A DNA stretch of 64,000 bases from Varroa destructor (lineage: Eukaryota; Arthropoda; Arachnida; Mesostigmata; Varroidae). The notes under the pieces were generated by a model that saw only the letters and a program-made list of their open reading frames with translations, was not told where the DNA came from and searched no databases. Both the position numbers and the translations under genes were made by a program. Each line of letters starts with the position of its first letter. Within the stretch, counting starts at the first letter, position 1. The stretch spans positions 56,632,608-56,696,607 of the forward strand of contig NW_019211454.1 of assembly GCF_002443255.2 (NCBI RefSeq). Direction: 5' to 3'. Of this stretch, positions 1 through 13,099 are shown piece after piece.

Positions 1-513
1 TTCTATCCAACGCAAGAAGCAGCTATGCATACAAGTATACGTATTCCGCTAACCTGTGGATGGTAAAAACCTGGAGTGGAATTTTTAATCACAAAATAGA
101 AAGGTATGCGCGGACATGTAGAACATAACTTTATAGCCTATAGGGTTTCCATGCAAGGAAGTCTGAGTCGATTTTTGCTTATTTTGAGCCATATATAGGA
201 AGCAGTGATGAATGTACCTTTTAGCTGTAAAAGATATCTAGTCTTTGGCACAACTTCGTTATAGAGGCGATCACAGATATGTGCTTAACTTAACAACAGA
301 AAACAATATGAGAAATAATGATACGACAAATTTTCCTTCTATCTCGAAGCTAGGTGTGTCGTTTTGTTCCTTTGTATTGTGACCAATAAATATAGAATCA
401 TAGATTGCTTACTTTCGATTGCATTGGCCTATAACATTATTAATTATGCGAGTTAACCATATTACGTTTTTATCCAATCGAGATACGGCTCATCATAGGA
501 CCCATATGTGTTG

Positions 514-539
514 TTTTTTTTTTTTTTTTTTTTTTTTTT
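514..539. repeat. T26 homopolymer run
   Basis: An uninterrupted run of 26 T residues. Read on the minus strand it is an A tail following the sequence that occupies 541 onward, so it could mark the 3' end of a minus-strand retroposed transcript. I see no clear target-site duplication, so an expanded mononucleotide repeat is equally possible. Confidence 0.9.
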
Positions 540-2242
540 ATCAAGATGCCTCCTGGCCCGTATAGGTGCTTAATAATCTTATCAGCTATATTGAATATGC
601 TTCACTTGCCCTATTATTAACGATACTTTAGCAGAAAACGCATTGTCTAGGGTCGCCGCTTCCATTGACGAAGTGAACTGCATAGTGGCCTACAATAGTC
701 TTGTGCGCTTTCTAAGGGATCATATCGTATAATTGGTGGAAAGGGCATAACAGTGATTTCAGCGTTTAGGTAACCAGAGGCTAAGCGATTACCTGCGGCC
801 CGAAGCACTTAATGGTGAATAAGTTGCTGGCGTCCGCCAAACGTGCTTGCTATCGGGAGAGTATCGCAAGAAATGCCAAAGAGCGATGGTTGCAACATTA
901 CTACTTCTACCTGTGAATAATTTCGTATTTTGTCATTCAGGTCGTCTAAATTTTACGACGATGCTTCATTATGGTGCAGCACCCTGCATCTTCTGATGCT
1001 TCTGCCGAGAGCCCACTGCATGAATGAATGACGAGGTGGCTGGACGCTACAACCGGACAGAGCAGTTTGCCTCCTTACCCCCCTGTCCCAGAGGTTCAAA
1101 TAACCCGCCGTCAATTTTTTATGGCCCACTTTCTTTTTACGGCTCCTTCTTTGTGCTCTTTCAATAAGATTAATTTTCTTAATTAGGATTGGTGCTTTAC
1201 GGAGTAACTCATGTACAAATCTTAATACATCTCAGTAGCAGTGATTTGCTTTTCTATGCAAGCTGCAATATTATGACCTTCTTAATATTCATTTTTTTGT
1301 CCTGTAATCTAGAAAAAAGCAAGCAATTCTAACTATCGTTTCGCATAAGGGCTGCGTGCTTATAGGTGTTTATTATACGTTGCAGAGGTAAAAGTCTGAC
1401 TAGGCAGAAAGAACTTCAACAGAAACAGAGCGCAGTATAAACAAACAAAACTCTGTTATTATTAAACAAACAGACGAAACAGTGTGTATATAAACAGATG
1501 CACCTATGATAAGGTCGGTGATCACAGTGCTATAGCGATACTGGTGTGCAGCGTGTGATGATTAAACGAGATTTTATCAACAAGATCTTCAGTGGCAGCT
1601 TTGTGTGTTTGTACTAATGTCTAAACAGATGATATATATGAAACGCTTCCATTGGTATCGGTTTGCTTACTTAATTATTCTCTGTACTTTAGCAATGCGG
1701 TATGACATCAACTGGCGTGAGATTTATGGCTAAGTATCCGAGCATCAACATCTCTTGCAAACGATAGTTAACCGAATTACGACCTACTGATGGGTCAAGG
1801 TTTTGCAAGATGATTGTTTAAAAACTAAGTAGTACGCTGATCTGACGCTATAATCCTGTATTGCGTATTTGTCGTATTATATGATATTGCGGTACGTAGA
1901 ATCACACATTTTAATCGAACGACAACAGGGAACTGCTAAATAGGAATACTTCACGGTCTTAGTCTTGCCGTCTTCACTAAACCCATAAGATTAGAAGATG
2001 GCCAGATTAACACTGTAAATTATGCATAAATTGCAAATGACAAGGAACAAAACAGGATAGCACACGACGAATAAAAAGAGTCCAACATAAAAAATCATCG
2101 GAAATTAATTCCCAAATCCTTGATAAAATATATATTCAGAAAAAGCCCTCTTCAGATAGCTTATCTTCAAAGGCTGTCATCTGCGTACCTTTGCATCCCT
2201 GTCTATTCGGTACTTTTCTGCCTTATTGTAATAAAGTGTTGA

Positions 2243-2285
2243 TAGGTCAGTGAAGACGAGTTCATCTTAATTACAGTTCGAGCCC
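2243..2285 (+). repeat. tRNA-like Pol III module (A box/B box), degenerate
   Basis: A-box-like TAGGTCAGTGAAG (2243-2255) is followed by B-box-like AGTTCGAGCCC (2275-2285), close to the consensus GGTTCGANNCC. The spacing of about 32 bases is shorter than in a real tRNA gene, and no anticodon arm or paired acceptor stem is visible. It is therefore a degenerate tRNA pseudogene or SINE head rather than a tRNA gene. The stretch CTTAATTACAG before the B box recalls the anticodon loop and variable region of tRNA-Lys (CTCTTAATCTCAG), but the match is loose. Confidence 0.3.
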
Positions 2286-5200
2286 CGTGCATTGTTCCAG
2301 CAAAAGCTATTCGTCAAGTTATATCTTGAGAAAATATTTTGTCCCATTCTTGTTTGATACGGATACAGGAATGGCATAGGTCCATGACAGCTTGGCTGAG
2401 GGCCGCAGGACATTTGCAGACAGGATGGAGCCTGATGGAAACCCGCCGGAAGTGCCTTGAAGGGATTTCCGCTACTGAGGTGACTAGGGCGACAGGACTC
2501 GCAGACTCAAGCGAAATAATATAGTTGCAGAGCAAAGGGATGCTTCACAGACGCTAATCAGTTTTGAAATGTATGTACACATTCGCGATTGACTCCTGCA
2601 AAAGGATACCTCAATAGCCCTCACTTTAGATACTCCTGAAAAATATACTAGGCAGGTGAGCCTTATTCCCAATATTACGCCAATGAAATGCAATGACTAA
2701 AACTCGATTCGGTTCGAACGATGATGTAGCCGAATATAATTATTTGGAAGTGTAGCCTAAATGGAACAGTTTGAATTGAAGCCCTTTTTAAATTGCAGTA
2801 ATCCCGTAAATTTCAATCAGCTCCCTTTATACTGACTCGTGAAGCAACAGTTCAAGTCAATTTCATCTTTTATTGTCTAATTGGTCGTTTTTTCTTTTCA
2901 ATGTTTGTCGCAAGTATCGTTTGCTCAGAAACTTTGCCTGACAGACGACCTTGTAATTGAAATTCAGAGCCTATTTGAACAATTGTTTCATCATGTTATA
3001 GTTCTAGGCGAAATGTGCACACCTTCTATTGGCTAGTTTAAAAGCAAACAATGACCTCTTTCAAGTCGTCCAAAACATTCATATATAGAGTTATTCCTTT
3101 TCGAAGACTGAATTTGAAGATTTGTACTACTATTGATTATTTTGACCTCATTTCTTCTTGTTGTTATTATTATTCGGGCGATTACAGTTCTCGCTAACTT
3201 CAGTTGACTTTTAGTGTCCTGGAAAATCATTGGTCACTGTTCTTTCTCCTGACTCTAACTTATTTCTGTTTTGCTATGAGTTTCTCTTTTCTAAGCTTTG
3301 CTCACTTTTATACGTCTGTTACTCTTTTGCGTATCTCGTAAATTCACTGAATTCTAAAAATCAGCCGACACTTCTAGAATCAACGCTCAAATCGATGTCA
3401 TGATGAAGGTATAACGTTTATCGGAAATCAATCGAGAAAAATGATCGTTTAACGCGTATCATCTTCCCAATTTAGGCTCTTGTTGTTTTTTGCATAATGT
3501 TTTTAGCGTTTTATGAAAAACACTTTGACTGCTATAGCATCGGCTTTGTCCATCCGCTACACTCTGTAATGTGCAGATAGCTCAACTAGAATCTACGTGC
3601 CACCCATCCGCTTGAGAACAAATCTATAGCGAAGATAGTACACTAGATCTAACTGCCAACAGCCCAACAAAGAACGAAGCTGGCGACTAATAACTGTGTG
3701 TGTATCGGTTGTTCCCGCTGAACACAGCACCGATGTTCCGCGCAAAGGCAGCACAAGTGCCAGCCAAGAAAGTCGACATCGAGGCTTACATGGCTTCACT
3801 CGGTACTAGCCCCGCTAACTCGACCCCCGAAGATGCTCAATGTGCTTCTGTCAAAGGTTCGTAACCGTGCACCAACGTAAAAAAAACGTGCAGACATCCC
3901 AATACTCTTTTACTTTATACTAGTACACTCCTTAGGCCTATCTTGTTCCTGATTTTCCCCAGTATTTTTTATTTTCTGAACGGCTTCTCCGTAGAAGGTG
4001 AAAAGGAACAAATGCCTCAGAACTGGAGATCGAGCGTCTCATCGGACCGAAACGTAAGGGCATTGCCTTGTGCAAAATGTGAGCAGAATAGGTAAGTTTC
4101 TTGAAAAATTAACACTGGAAAACACAAATACATGTTAAACAACACGTTTATGGGGCTCTTCGAACGTATATGCGTTTAGACGTACAGATGTATGTACATA
4201 TAAATACGTAAGACATTCGGTTCGTTACAGTTTAGCTTAATATCCAATCGATAGTACTTAGCCTTAAGAATAATATATGCATAATTACACTAAAAGCTTA
4301 ATTATTAAAAAAGCTTTTCCATCTATCTGAGACACTGTCTTGTTACGTGTTAAACTAAATCTTCACGTTTTAGGTTGGCTGAACCACTGAATGGAGCTAT
4401 TTGCTGCATTCGAGTTTACGTTAAGCCATTCTTTTTTCCTACGTTCATAGAACAACACTAGTCGGAAAAAGCGTCAGTATTGACATATTCTAAATTTTGC
4501 CTCGATGAGCCTTCAGCTGAAAGCTCATTTTGGCCTAAGTTGCAGCAACCCTTATTAATCACACTATATATATATCTTTTTTTAGCAGGTCACGTGTTAC
4601 AGTACAGACCTATGAAACCGACGCCTGAGAACTATTACCGCAAAGGAACGTGCCAGTTGATAGCAGTCAGCTTCAACTTTATTTTTCATTCGTCGTGAGA
4701 TACGCATCGCAGTAGTCAGAGTATGAAACGATTGGCCTTTTTTATATTGTCCTTTGCTAGGCGAAAATACAAAAAAAAACTTCGCGACTGCAGGAAATAA
4801 ATCATGTTTTTGCAGCGATTTCGTCTTTATTAGAGTTAGGAGTTGTTTTTACAAAACCCGAAAAAGTTTTATACAAATAACCCAACATTATTATTGCAAT
4901 AGTACAAACGCAATGACTTAAAAGTCTTTCACTAGTATTTCAGGCAGAGGATTTTCGTTCGAAGTTGGATTTTTTTACATGATTCCAACCAATCACGTTA
5001 ACTTTTACTCGCGCAAATGTTGATAAATTAAACGATTAAACGAACCCTTCATTGACGTGTACATGTGTCTTTATGATGGCAGCCAACTGATTTTTTTTTT
5101 CGGAGGCACTATGATGGTGTGATTAAAGCGAAGCCTTTGGCTAGTACTCTTTTTGCCAGGTCAAAAACTGTCCTAAGCGATTCTAAGGATATAAAACTAG

Positions 5201-5659
5201 TTCGCCCTTATTAGCCATCACTTTGATATTGTAAAGGTTTCATTCATTGTTTGCTATATAATTCGTTCACCTTTGACTATCCGATAAGTAACAAATAAGC
5301 AGCACCCAGACGTCCGTCTTCGACGGCAATGTTGAGACTTTGCACAGCATGGTATTAATACCTGTTCTCACGTAATAATGTCATATTACCGTAAGCCTAT
5401 TTATATTACATACGTTCATGAAATACACATTTCGTGCCTGTAAGTCTGAATAACTATAGTTTTCAAACGGTATTATAAAATCCTGGATCAGTTTAAATCG
5501 TTCTATATGCTAGTATTCATTACTAGCACTGTCCACATTATAAAATATATCCATACCTTTCTGAATTTTTTACACAGATTACTAAAGACAGATGTGGCGA
5601 ACCATGCATCAATTCTATATCCGCAGCAGGATTTTTTTTGATGGTGACTTCTTAATCAT

Positions 5660-6094
5660 TTATTTACAATCGAAGTGCCCAAAAGAGGTCGCCGGCGGTA
5701 AAGATCGAAGACCGACAATCACTGGGCCCTGTGGATGGGAAGTTCGCGCACGCTGCTGGTTCAGCTGACTTGCAAAGGTCATGCTCCTCGGAGGTTTGTA
5801 CATTTCAAGCCTGAGACATCCCACATCGTCGAACATTTTCTCCTGTTTGCTACTTGCTGCCCTCTTGAGCGACCTGCGGTATGGCAGGCAGGCGCGGAGA
5901 AGGAAGGGGGGAGGAACGAGGGCAGGCCAGTCTACCGATTTACAGACTGCATCCGGTCGCCGAGCCCTCGTTGCTGTCGCAACCGGCACAGCTCCCTTAG
6001 TAATGTCCTCTCCCGTCATATTTCCCAACAGAGCTAGGTACCATTCATAGTGACCACCACTCCTACGAGCATTACCGAGCATTACCATCGCCAC
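5660..6094 (-). CDS. Open frame of 144 codons in a GC-rich island, unproven
   Basis: An ATG-initiated minus-strand frame of 144 codons, unusually long for this AT-rich window. It lies in a GC-rich stretch (about 5.65-6.17 kb). The predicted peptide is basic and Arg/Pro/Ser-rich, with no transmembrane segment, signal peptide or motif that I recognise. The plus strand is also open here for 100 and 89 codons, as expected of GC-rich DNA with few stops. It may be a promoter or 5' UTR island rather than a coding exon. I do not assign a function. Confidence 0.15.
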   Translation of the reverse strand: MAMVMLGNARRSGGHYEWYLALLGNMTGEDITKGAVPVATATRARRPDAVCKSVDWPALVPPPFLLRACLPYRRSLKRAASSKQEKMFDDVGCLRLEMYKPPRSMTFASQLNQQRARTSHPQGPVIVGLRSLPPATSFGHFDCK

Positions 6095-6137
6095 AGCTAC
6101 GACAGTCAGGGGGTGTTCGCTCGTTCATTGGAACGTA

Positions 6138-6168
6138 AGTGCGTGTATGTGCGTGCGTGTGCGTGCGT
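6138..6168. repeat. GTGCGT-type microsatellite
   Basis: A short imperfect tandem array of GTGCGT/GTGTAT units next to the GC-rich island. A 10-base tandem duplication (CGAGCATTAC twice) lies just upstream at about 6066-6085. Confidence 0.7.
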
Positions 6169-6169
6169 A

Positions 6170-9100
6170 AATTATAGACAAGGTGCATGAAGTCGAAGAG
6201 TCGAGGAATCGATTTGAGCTAGAAAAAAATACTCTAAGAAAGAGGAACAGGAAAACGAAGAATATAAAGCATAGCATAGGACGGAAGTGTTTTAAAATTC
6301 AGTCTTACGGCTGGCTGGCTGGCTGCCTGGCAGACGTCAAGTGTTGCGTGGAAGACACCTTTCGGTACCGCCTAGCGCTAAGTAAAGTTTGCCCTGACAA
6401 AAATACCAGGCAAGGAAGAGAGGCTGGACAAAAAGAAAAATAAATATACCTGTCTGGCACATATAGTTTTGGATATTGACATGTTGCTAGCATAATAGCT
6501 ATGAGCCCAATGACGATCGCAGACGTTCGAATTCCGACCGGAACAAAACGAACTATTCGTTAGTTTTCGGTATCGAGCCTTCGACCTCTAGTAGTACCCA
6601 ATATTTTCCCCTAGATAAAACGGATCGCCAATTCCGCCCACCATAATTCTACTACGCTGATTTTATTATAACTATCAGAAAACGAATCATTCATAGAGTT
6701 CATGAATAAAGCAGTCACTTTGTAGGTCGCACGCACCAGTTCAAATTGTAGGCACTTATTCAATGTTCATATGTATCTATAATGTTGCGTTTCGATAAAA
6801 TCTACCAGCATGAAATCCTGCAGAAATATAATAGCTCTTCACGTTCTAGATCTTGGCGCATATTTTATAGTTATTCGAACGTTATAACGGCTAATAAGCG
6901 GATCCATATGGAGAATCTCTAATGAAACAGCTTACGAGAAGCCATGTGACGACCTTTCATAAATTCGATCGTCCCACTGAAGGTTTCTTGCAGCGACGAA
7001 GTGAGGCTCGTTTAAAGACGTTTGATGAAAGTTATATTAGATTTCTTGCAAGGGCCGTCGTTTGCCAATCCAATTTCCATTAAGCGGGCTTAAGATGGCG
7101 GCGAAAATGTGACGACTTACAAGAGAGGTCTAAACAAAACTGACGAGCAGAAGATACGGATAAGAATACAGATGTTTCAGTTAGGTTTTACCTAACGATA
7201 AACGAACCGATTATCTATCAGGTATCACTATAATTCAGGATAAGCTGTATTATATCATGAGACATGTAGGTAAATTCTTGCATCTGATGAGGGAGACAAG
7301 ATAAATAGCAGTTAAACACATATTAGAAGAAACATATATATATGTTTCTTTATATATAAAGTTGTTGGCGATATCTATAGAAAAATAAACGTCTCAACGG
7401 TATGTTCCAGATATGCTAAAAGTGTCATGTCTGACGATCATGTTTATTTAATGGTAACTCCTTTCACCTTGATAACAGCTTCAATTGAAAACCTGAATGG
7501 ATCACAGGTTCGTTTGAAGTGTTCCCTTTGCCGTCCTCTTAGCCCCTTTCTTATATAACGAGTAAGTGAGTCCACATTGTGATGTCGGACTCTCGACTTG
7601 TAGAACTTTCTCTCGATTATGCTTCGTGGATGGTAAACCAACGGGTTTCAGTCTTGGCTATATGGCAGCTTGTTAGGTTGAACCCAGAATTCGTTCATTC
7701 TCCCAACCAGCCCATGTTACACTGATTGGTAAGTATGTACCGGGGCATCATCTTAATGGAAGACGTATGACCTTCTGATAGATAGTTTATGTAAAAGATG
7801 TAGACAAATCTTTGTGGTGGTATTTTCAGCTTCCTAATATGACCTTTGCTGCATTGTACACGACACAGAACATGAACGTCGATTGAAGATTTGATTCATC
7901 CACAAAAGGTTTTATCGAATTCTCTGGATCGTGAACAATCCCGCGATCATTTCTTGTGATTGATTTTTGTATCCCATCGAATAAAGACCTTCTTGTTTGA
8001 AAAGAAACGAGAACAACCTGCCATTTTCCTTGCAAGAATATTGAGAAACGAGCGACACCATGTGGGCATCAAGTTTTGATTGACCTCAGAAAACGTCTGT
8101 CTGACCCTCTCGTGTACCTAGCCTCCTCGTCGACAATCGATAACATGGTAACTTTACTCGTATGATATATATTCGTTAACGGTGTTAACAAAATGGAAAA
8201 GTCATTAGAACTGTGTCTTTAGATAGCGTTGATCGACTATCGAGTACGTACAATTTTTTGTCTATCGTATATTTTCTATCGAGTTGTAAGCTAGAATTTG
8301 CTACTTCTGCAGCCACAAACGTATCTCAGATGTTGCACATTGCTAATCTGGGCTAATCGAAGAAGCTTATTATGTCTGTAGACGCCTTATGCGTTAAGAG
8401 ATTGGGTAACAGCTGATTTTAACTCTGTTTCCAATGGCGAAGCACTGTTTCCACCATAGCTGCAAGTTAGCTTATATTATTCTTGGAACTATTTCATATC
8501 TAATAGTATTGGTTTCGGATGAATACATTCATGGAATTGTAACCGACCGATCGAAAAAAGGCCAGAATTCAAGCCAATCACTCTATACGTAGGTATATAG
8601 CGATCTACACACTGTAGAATACCATGTTGCAACCTATTCGCAATATGCATCGATATCATTCAGCATCTCGCCGTGGAGTTCTTCACGAATGAACGCTCGG
8701 CAAGTGAATGCGTTCAGGCGTAATCTTTCCTTAAGGTATTACCATCGCTCCAAGTATAGGACCACGCATGGATGAGATCATCTATTTAACGATACGTATA
8801 TACGAAAATCCCATAGTTGCTAAGAGTGTTGTAGAATATTAATGTAGCATGAAAATGACTACGATCAAAATAATATAAATAGTAATCTTTTTTTTTAAAT
8901 TTCTACTGCTTTTGTTAGTTAACCGAACCGAAAGTTAAACAGATGTTTCTGGTGGTTTTGGTCACACAAACGCATACTCAGAGGCTAAATTAAAAGGAAC
9001 ACGACAAACAACATAAAATCATACCCTTCATTAAATGTTTACTCAACTTTAGAACTACTTTTTAGATGATGGCAAATTATATAGCACGTCATTGGCTCAT

Positions 9101-12040
9101 TTTTGAAGGTACACTCAAAAATCTTTGAAAGACCTGTTTCTATTACCTCCAGTACTTAGCCGAACTTTAAAATGTGACCACTGCCACAATAAGGCCTAGA
9201 TCCATGCCGCGTAGCGGCATTCCCAACTGACTGTTTGTAAAGTTGACCAATATTGTGCGTTTATTCCTTCAGATTCAATGGGTGCTTTATAGGGAACTTT
9301 AATAGGCCATTCATCGGACCAACGTTAAACTTACTGCTAGGGAAACCCTTCACAAAGTGGAGATCTTTTTGACGTCATGTTTCTCTCGTAGCCAGAAAAG
9401 TAATTTCAAGTTAAAGCATCATGAAACAGCTATATCGGCTGGTTGAAGAAACTGATCTTACGTAAATTTATTAGAGTTTTTCGGTGAAGTAGACACACCA
9501 TATAAACTGATCAGGTGTTTCATGATTTAATAAAATTTGCCCTTCTCGGCAGAATTATACTACTATAGGGTTTTTGATTCTTACCTATGAGGAATTCGCA
9601 TACTGTCTTTACATTACGTCGCTGCGGCCCGCGAAGTTTGTCATGCGGAGTACTACTAACGGACATATCTCCGAGGGAAAAGGAAAACACGTTTTAAGAA
9701 TATCGTACGAGGCACGGCATTTAAACTGACTTAAACTTTGGCGGGCTGTGTGTCTTAGCGAGCATGCGTTCATCCGATATGCTTGGTACTTGACGAAGGT
9801 CAGAAATTTCTAGAACAAAGCAGCTTCACCCTGGTAGAAAACTGTGCGTCGTTTCGGAAATCTAATCCAAGATCAGCTAATATCTTATCTAACAATGATA
9901 TATTATAACAACGATAGTACAAACTTCCTTTTCTATCTAAGATCGGCTAGCATATAGAAGTTACTATGAAAGAAGTTATTTGCGGATTTCGTTGAAATAT
10001 CTGTTTTTGTTTGGACATAGTCCTAGAAACGACTTTAAAAAACACTACTTTGAAAAGAATTCGATGCCCAATCTTGTAAATGGCTGTCCTGAAGATGACA
10101 AGATGCTTTCGCAATTTTCCTTGGGTAGTACTGTTGAGCTTCTAGAGTTAAGTGATATAAGATTATGTATGTAATATATACACTTTATACATACTACTTT
10201 CGTTAAAATCATTGACTGTTGACCCTTAATCGTACTGTCACATTTTACGATGAGTCATTTTGCTAAAGAATCGTGTATCTTCAAATGGCATACAGATAAA
10301 TGCCTAAATTGTAGATGCATCAGAGACAATTATCAAATTATTGTGTCCGTTCTCGGTTTTAGTCGCAATTTTATTCATAAGCAGAGTATGACATAATCTT
10401 ACAGCCAGTCGTGGGTGCCAGCAGAAATATTGCACCCGCCAAAATTCAACGGTCAAAATTAAGTACCATTTGAGGAAAAACTTAATATTTGACTGAGTTG
10501 CTGCTAGTTCAAAAGCGCCTCATGCGCGGTTTTCATGTCATAGTAGTAAGAGTACAACACCAGGCTTCACAATCGATAGTGCATTTTTTACGCAGTTCTA
10601 AGAGTTTCGTTAACGGTCCTGTAAAGTGGCTGTAGTCTGTGAGACCAATAGGCGAAAGAACTAGCAAGTTTTTTGTGTATCGGGTAACCTCTGGAAAACC
10701 TAACAGTCGTCATTTTCTAGAATCAAGCATTTGGTTTTAACTTAAAGTGCCTTAGTGTTTTGGGAAAAAGTATTGTCGTCATCCGTCCTAAGAGATGGGT
10801 CAAATAAAATGACCCATGATCGAATTGCTTACAATGGAAGCAAGTCCATAGAGTTTGTGGCTAAATAAAAAGCAAAAAAGTCACTGTGACCAGCTGTTCC
10901 GCCTTGCTGTCCCAACAGCAACGAAAATTCAGGTCTGTTATTGTACAGTCGCTACTCTGGCTGACATCGAAAATCTAATGCAATTCAAATTTCACTTCGA
11001 TGTACAAAGTTGCTGGCTTATCAGCTCAGAATCATGCGTCAGGTTCATTTCTTGTTAAGGTTAGAATGTGAGTCCTAAACGTTCATTTTCACACTCTTCT
11101 TCTCGAGCGTATTTCAGTGAATGCGGTACTGTGCCCTAATATTTTTCATATCATCGAAATCGAACCCCTTAGACTCCCTGAGCGTCAGGCCTTTGAACCT
11201 CAATTGCACACTGTATCAATAATATTTCAACCCATGTTTTGCTCATAGTTAAAGTTTTGTGGGTAACTTTGTCCTTAAATGTATTGCTATGATAGTTTTC
11301 AGTGCTCTTGACTGTTTTCAACTTTCTCGCTAAATTACTCTTCTATAAAGACCAAGTAAAATAGGCTTGCCGTACAGAACAATCTAAACTGCATCGTTTT
11401 ATAACTCAGCGGCCATGAAGTATGAAGACGCGCCTTGCTCAAATGTTGTGTTAATCTAAATACTGAAATAATAAAACTAGCTTCAGAACAAGGTAATACA
11501 TAATATAGACACACAGCATTATTTACACATGTATGTGATCATTTTCTATTTCCACGCAAATTTTGTACCATTTGTGTGGCGAAGCAGCTTCGCCCGGTCT
11601 CAACCTTAATCAGAAACGTGGCGTACTAAACTCTGCATCGAGTGTATTATTTACATATTTTGCCCTATTTGATCTGTCCGCTTTGTCAATTGTTAAGGTT
11701 ACACTTAGCTATTTTTATTCTGACATAACAGCCGAACGAACCCCTTTAGCCGAAACCTGGCAGAAAGAAAAATGGTGATTTGAAGAGTGACGAGATAAAC
11801 GATAATAAAGGATATGATGGAGAGACCTACTGATGTGTCATTGAACCACCCTAGGGCGGCATTTGTCAGTGCCTTTATGTAACGAACGTAAAGCTTGCGT
11901 TCATATCTTTCTGGCCCTCAACCCCCTCTTAATTTACGTCTCGCATCCATGTATGCAACTCACTGTACGTTTCAGCGTTTTTCTTGATGCTAATTAATTA
12001 TCTGTTTTTACTTGGTAATTAATTGCCGTTCTCGTGCGAA
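6170..12040. other. Intergenic AT-rich DNA
   Basis: I see no supported gene. A 24-base perfect palindrome at 7327-7350 is listed separately. Three GGCT units occur near 6309. Open frames are short, and none shows a domain, a signal peptide or consistent splice sites. Confidence 0.55.
7327..7350. repeat. Perfect 24-base palindrome
   Basis: The arms AAGAAACATATA and TATATGTTTCTT are exact reverse complements with no spacer, in an A/T-rich context. The palindrome could extrude as a cruciform or simply derive from (AT)n. No function is implied. Confidence 0.85.
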
Positions 12041-13070
12041 GGGGTATGGTTAGGGGGCTGTATAGTTGACAGAGGCCAGGTTACCGCGCTGCCGTCTTTC
12101 TCATTGGTGGGAATATTATCCTGTGCAGTCGATAAGTAGCAGAATGCATGTCCCTCTTTTTCTCGGCCAATCCATATGCACTCTCCAGTACCGCTTATTG
12201 GTTGGCTAGCATAAAATGCGTGCGACTGGATGTGCTGCTGCCACTATTTCCGTTGCCACTCAGCCGAGGCCATTCGGGCATCGGAAGAAAGGTTCGCATG
12301 CCAGGTTGTGCTATTCTTTGTGAGCGAAAGCGGGTCGCGGAAGGGAGAGGTTAGCAGAACTTGGGTTAAATGAAGCCGACACGTAACGGTGACGGGGAAG
12401 GTAAACGGGACGGCTATAGACAAGCAGCGGCTACCCATTACTAGCTCGCGTTATTCGCATTCTAACCCCCTGGATAGTTTCATTTGCATACTATAGATCG
12501 GCACTGGCTGTTATTGCTTGCATACAGGCGAGCAATCCAGGAAGACCAACAAGACATAGGCCAGTGTTCGGTTATTGAGTTCCTTCTCAGCAGAGCTTCA
12601 ACAGCACCAGGGGAATTTTTCTCCGTCGGTCCGATGGGCCAAAAGAAAACCGACAGGTGGCAGGGAGTCTGCGAGGCCTCGACTGCTGTCGTTCCTGCGA
12701 CTACGGATGCTTCTACCAGTACTGTTGCGACCACTACTTTTCCTGGGGGACAGCACGAGATCCAGCTAATAGAGAAGAAAACCTTCAGATAAATTACCCA
12801 CCCACTAAAGGTTGGGGTATATGAGCAACGGAAACGCCTGGGATACTGTTGAACATCTGCAGGACGACTGAAGATCATGACGAGGCCGAGAACTGTGGAA
12901 GCAAAGAATATTGGGTGCTTGTCCGTACGGTCCCCCTTCTAAATTTCTTGTGCTCTATGCAATGGGCCAATGCCTTGTTCCTACCTATGCTGCCCCTACC
13001 ACATACAGAGGGGGCATCGACCGCGTCTGCTCTAAAAGGCCACTGTGTTGGAACTAAACCCATATAGATA
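12040..13070. promoter_or_regulatory. GC-rich island with CCAAT and TATA-like elements
   Basis: This 1-kb block is clearly richer in G+C than its flanks. On the plus strand GGCCAATCC (about 12166-12174) and an inverted CCAAT (TATTGGTTGG, about 12196-12205) precede a TATA-like CATAAAATG (about 12210-12218), an order expected of a promoter. Downstream, an ATG at 12371 opens a short frame that runs into a donor-like GAAG/GTAAAC near 12401. Both strands are open for 100-130 codons at 12480-12880, with no recognisable protein. I infer a possible promoter or first-exon region and cannot identify a downstream gene. Confidence 0.25.
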
Positions 13071-13099
13071 GAACAAACATACCCCGGATAGAACAAACA

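Larger units (their letters stand above)
1..5640. other. Intergenic AT-rich DNA
   Basis: No open reading frame here exceeds about 75 codons and none resembles a known protein. The contents I can name are a 26-base T run near 514-539 and a tRNA-like module near 2243-2285, both listed separately. The rest shows short A/T runs and no coding signal that I can see. A gene made only of very short exons could be missed by eye. Confidence 0.6.

Noticed and set aside
6528..6545. B-box-like ACGTTCGAATTCCG
   Set aside because: No acceptable A box at a tRNA-like distance and no foldable stems.
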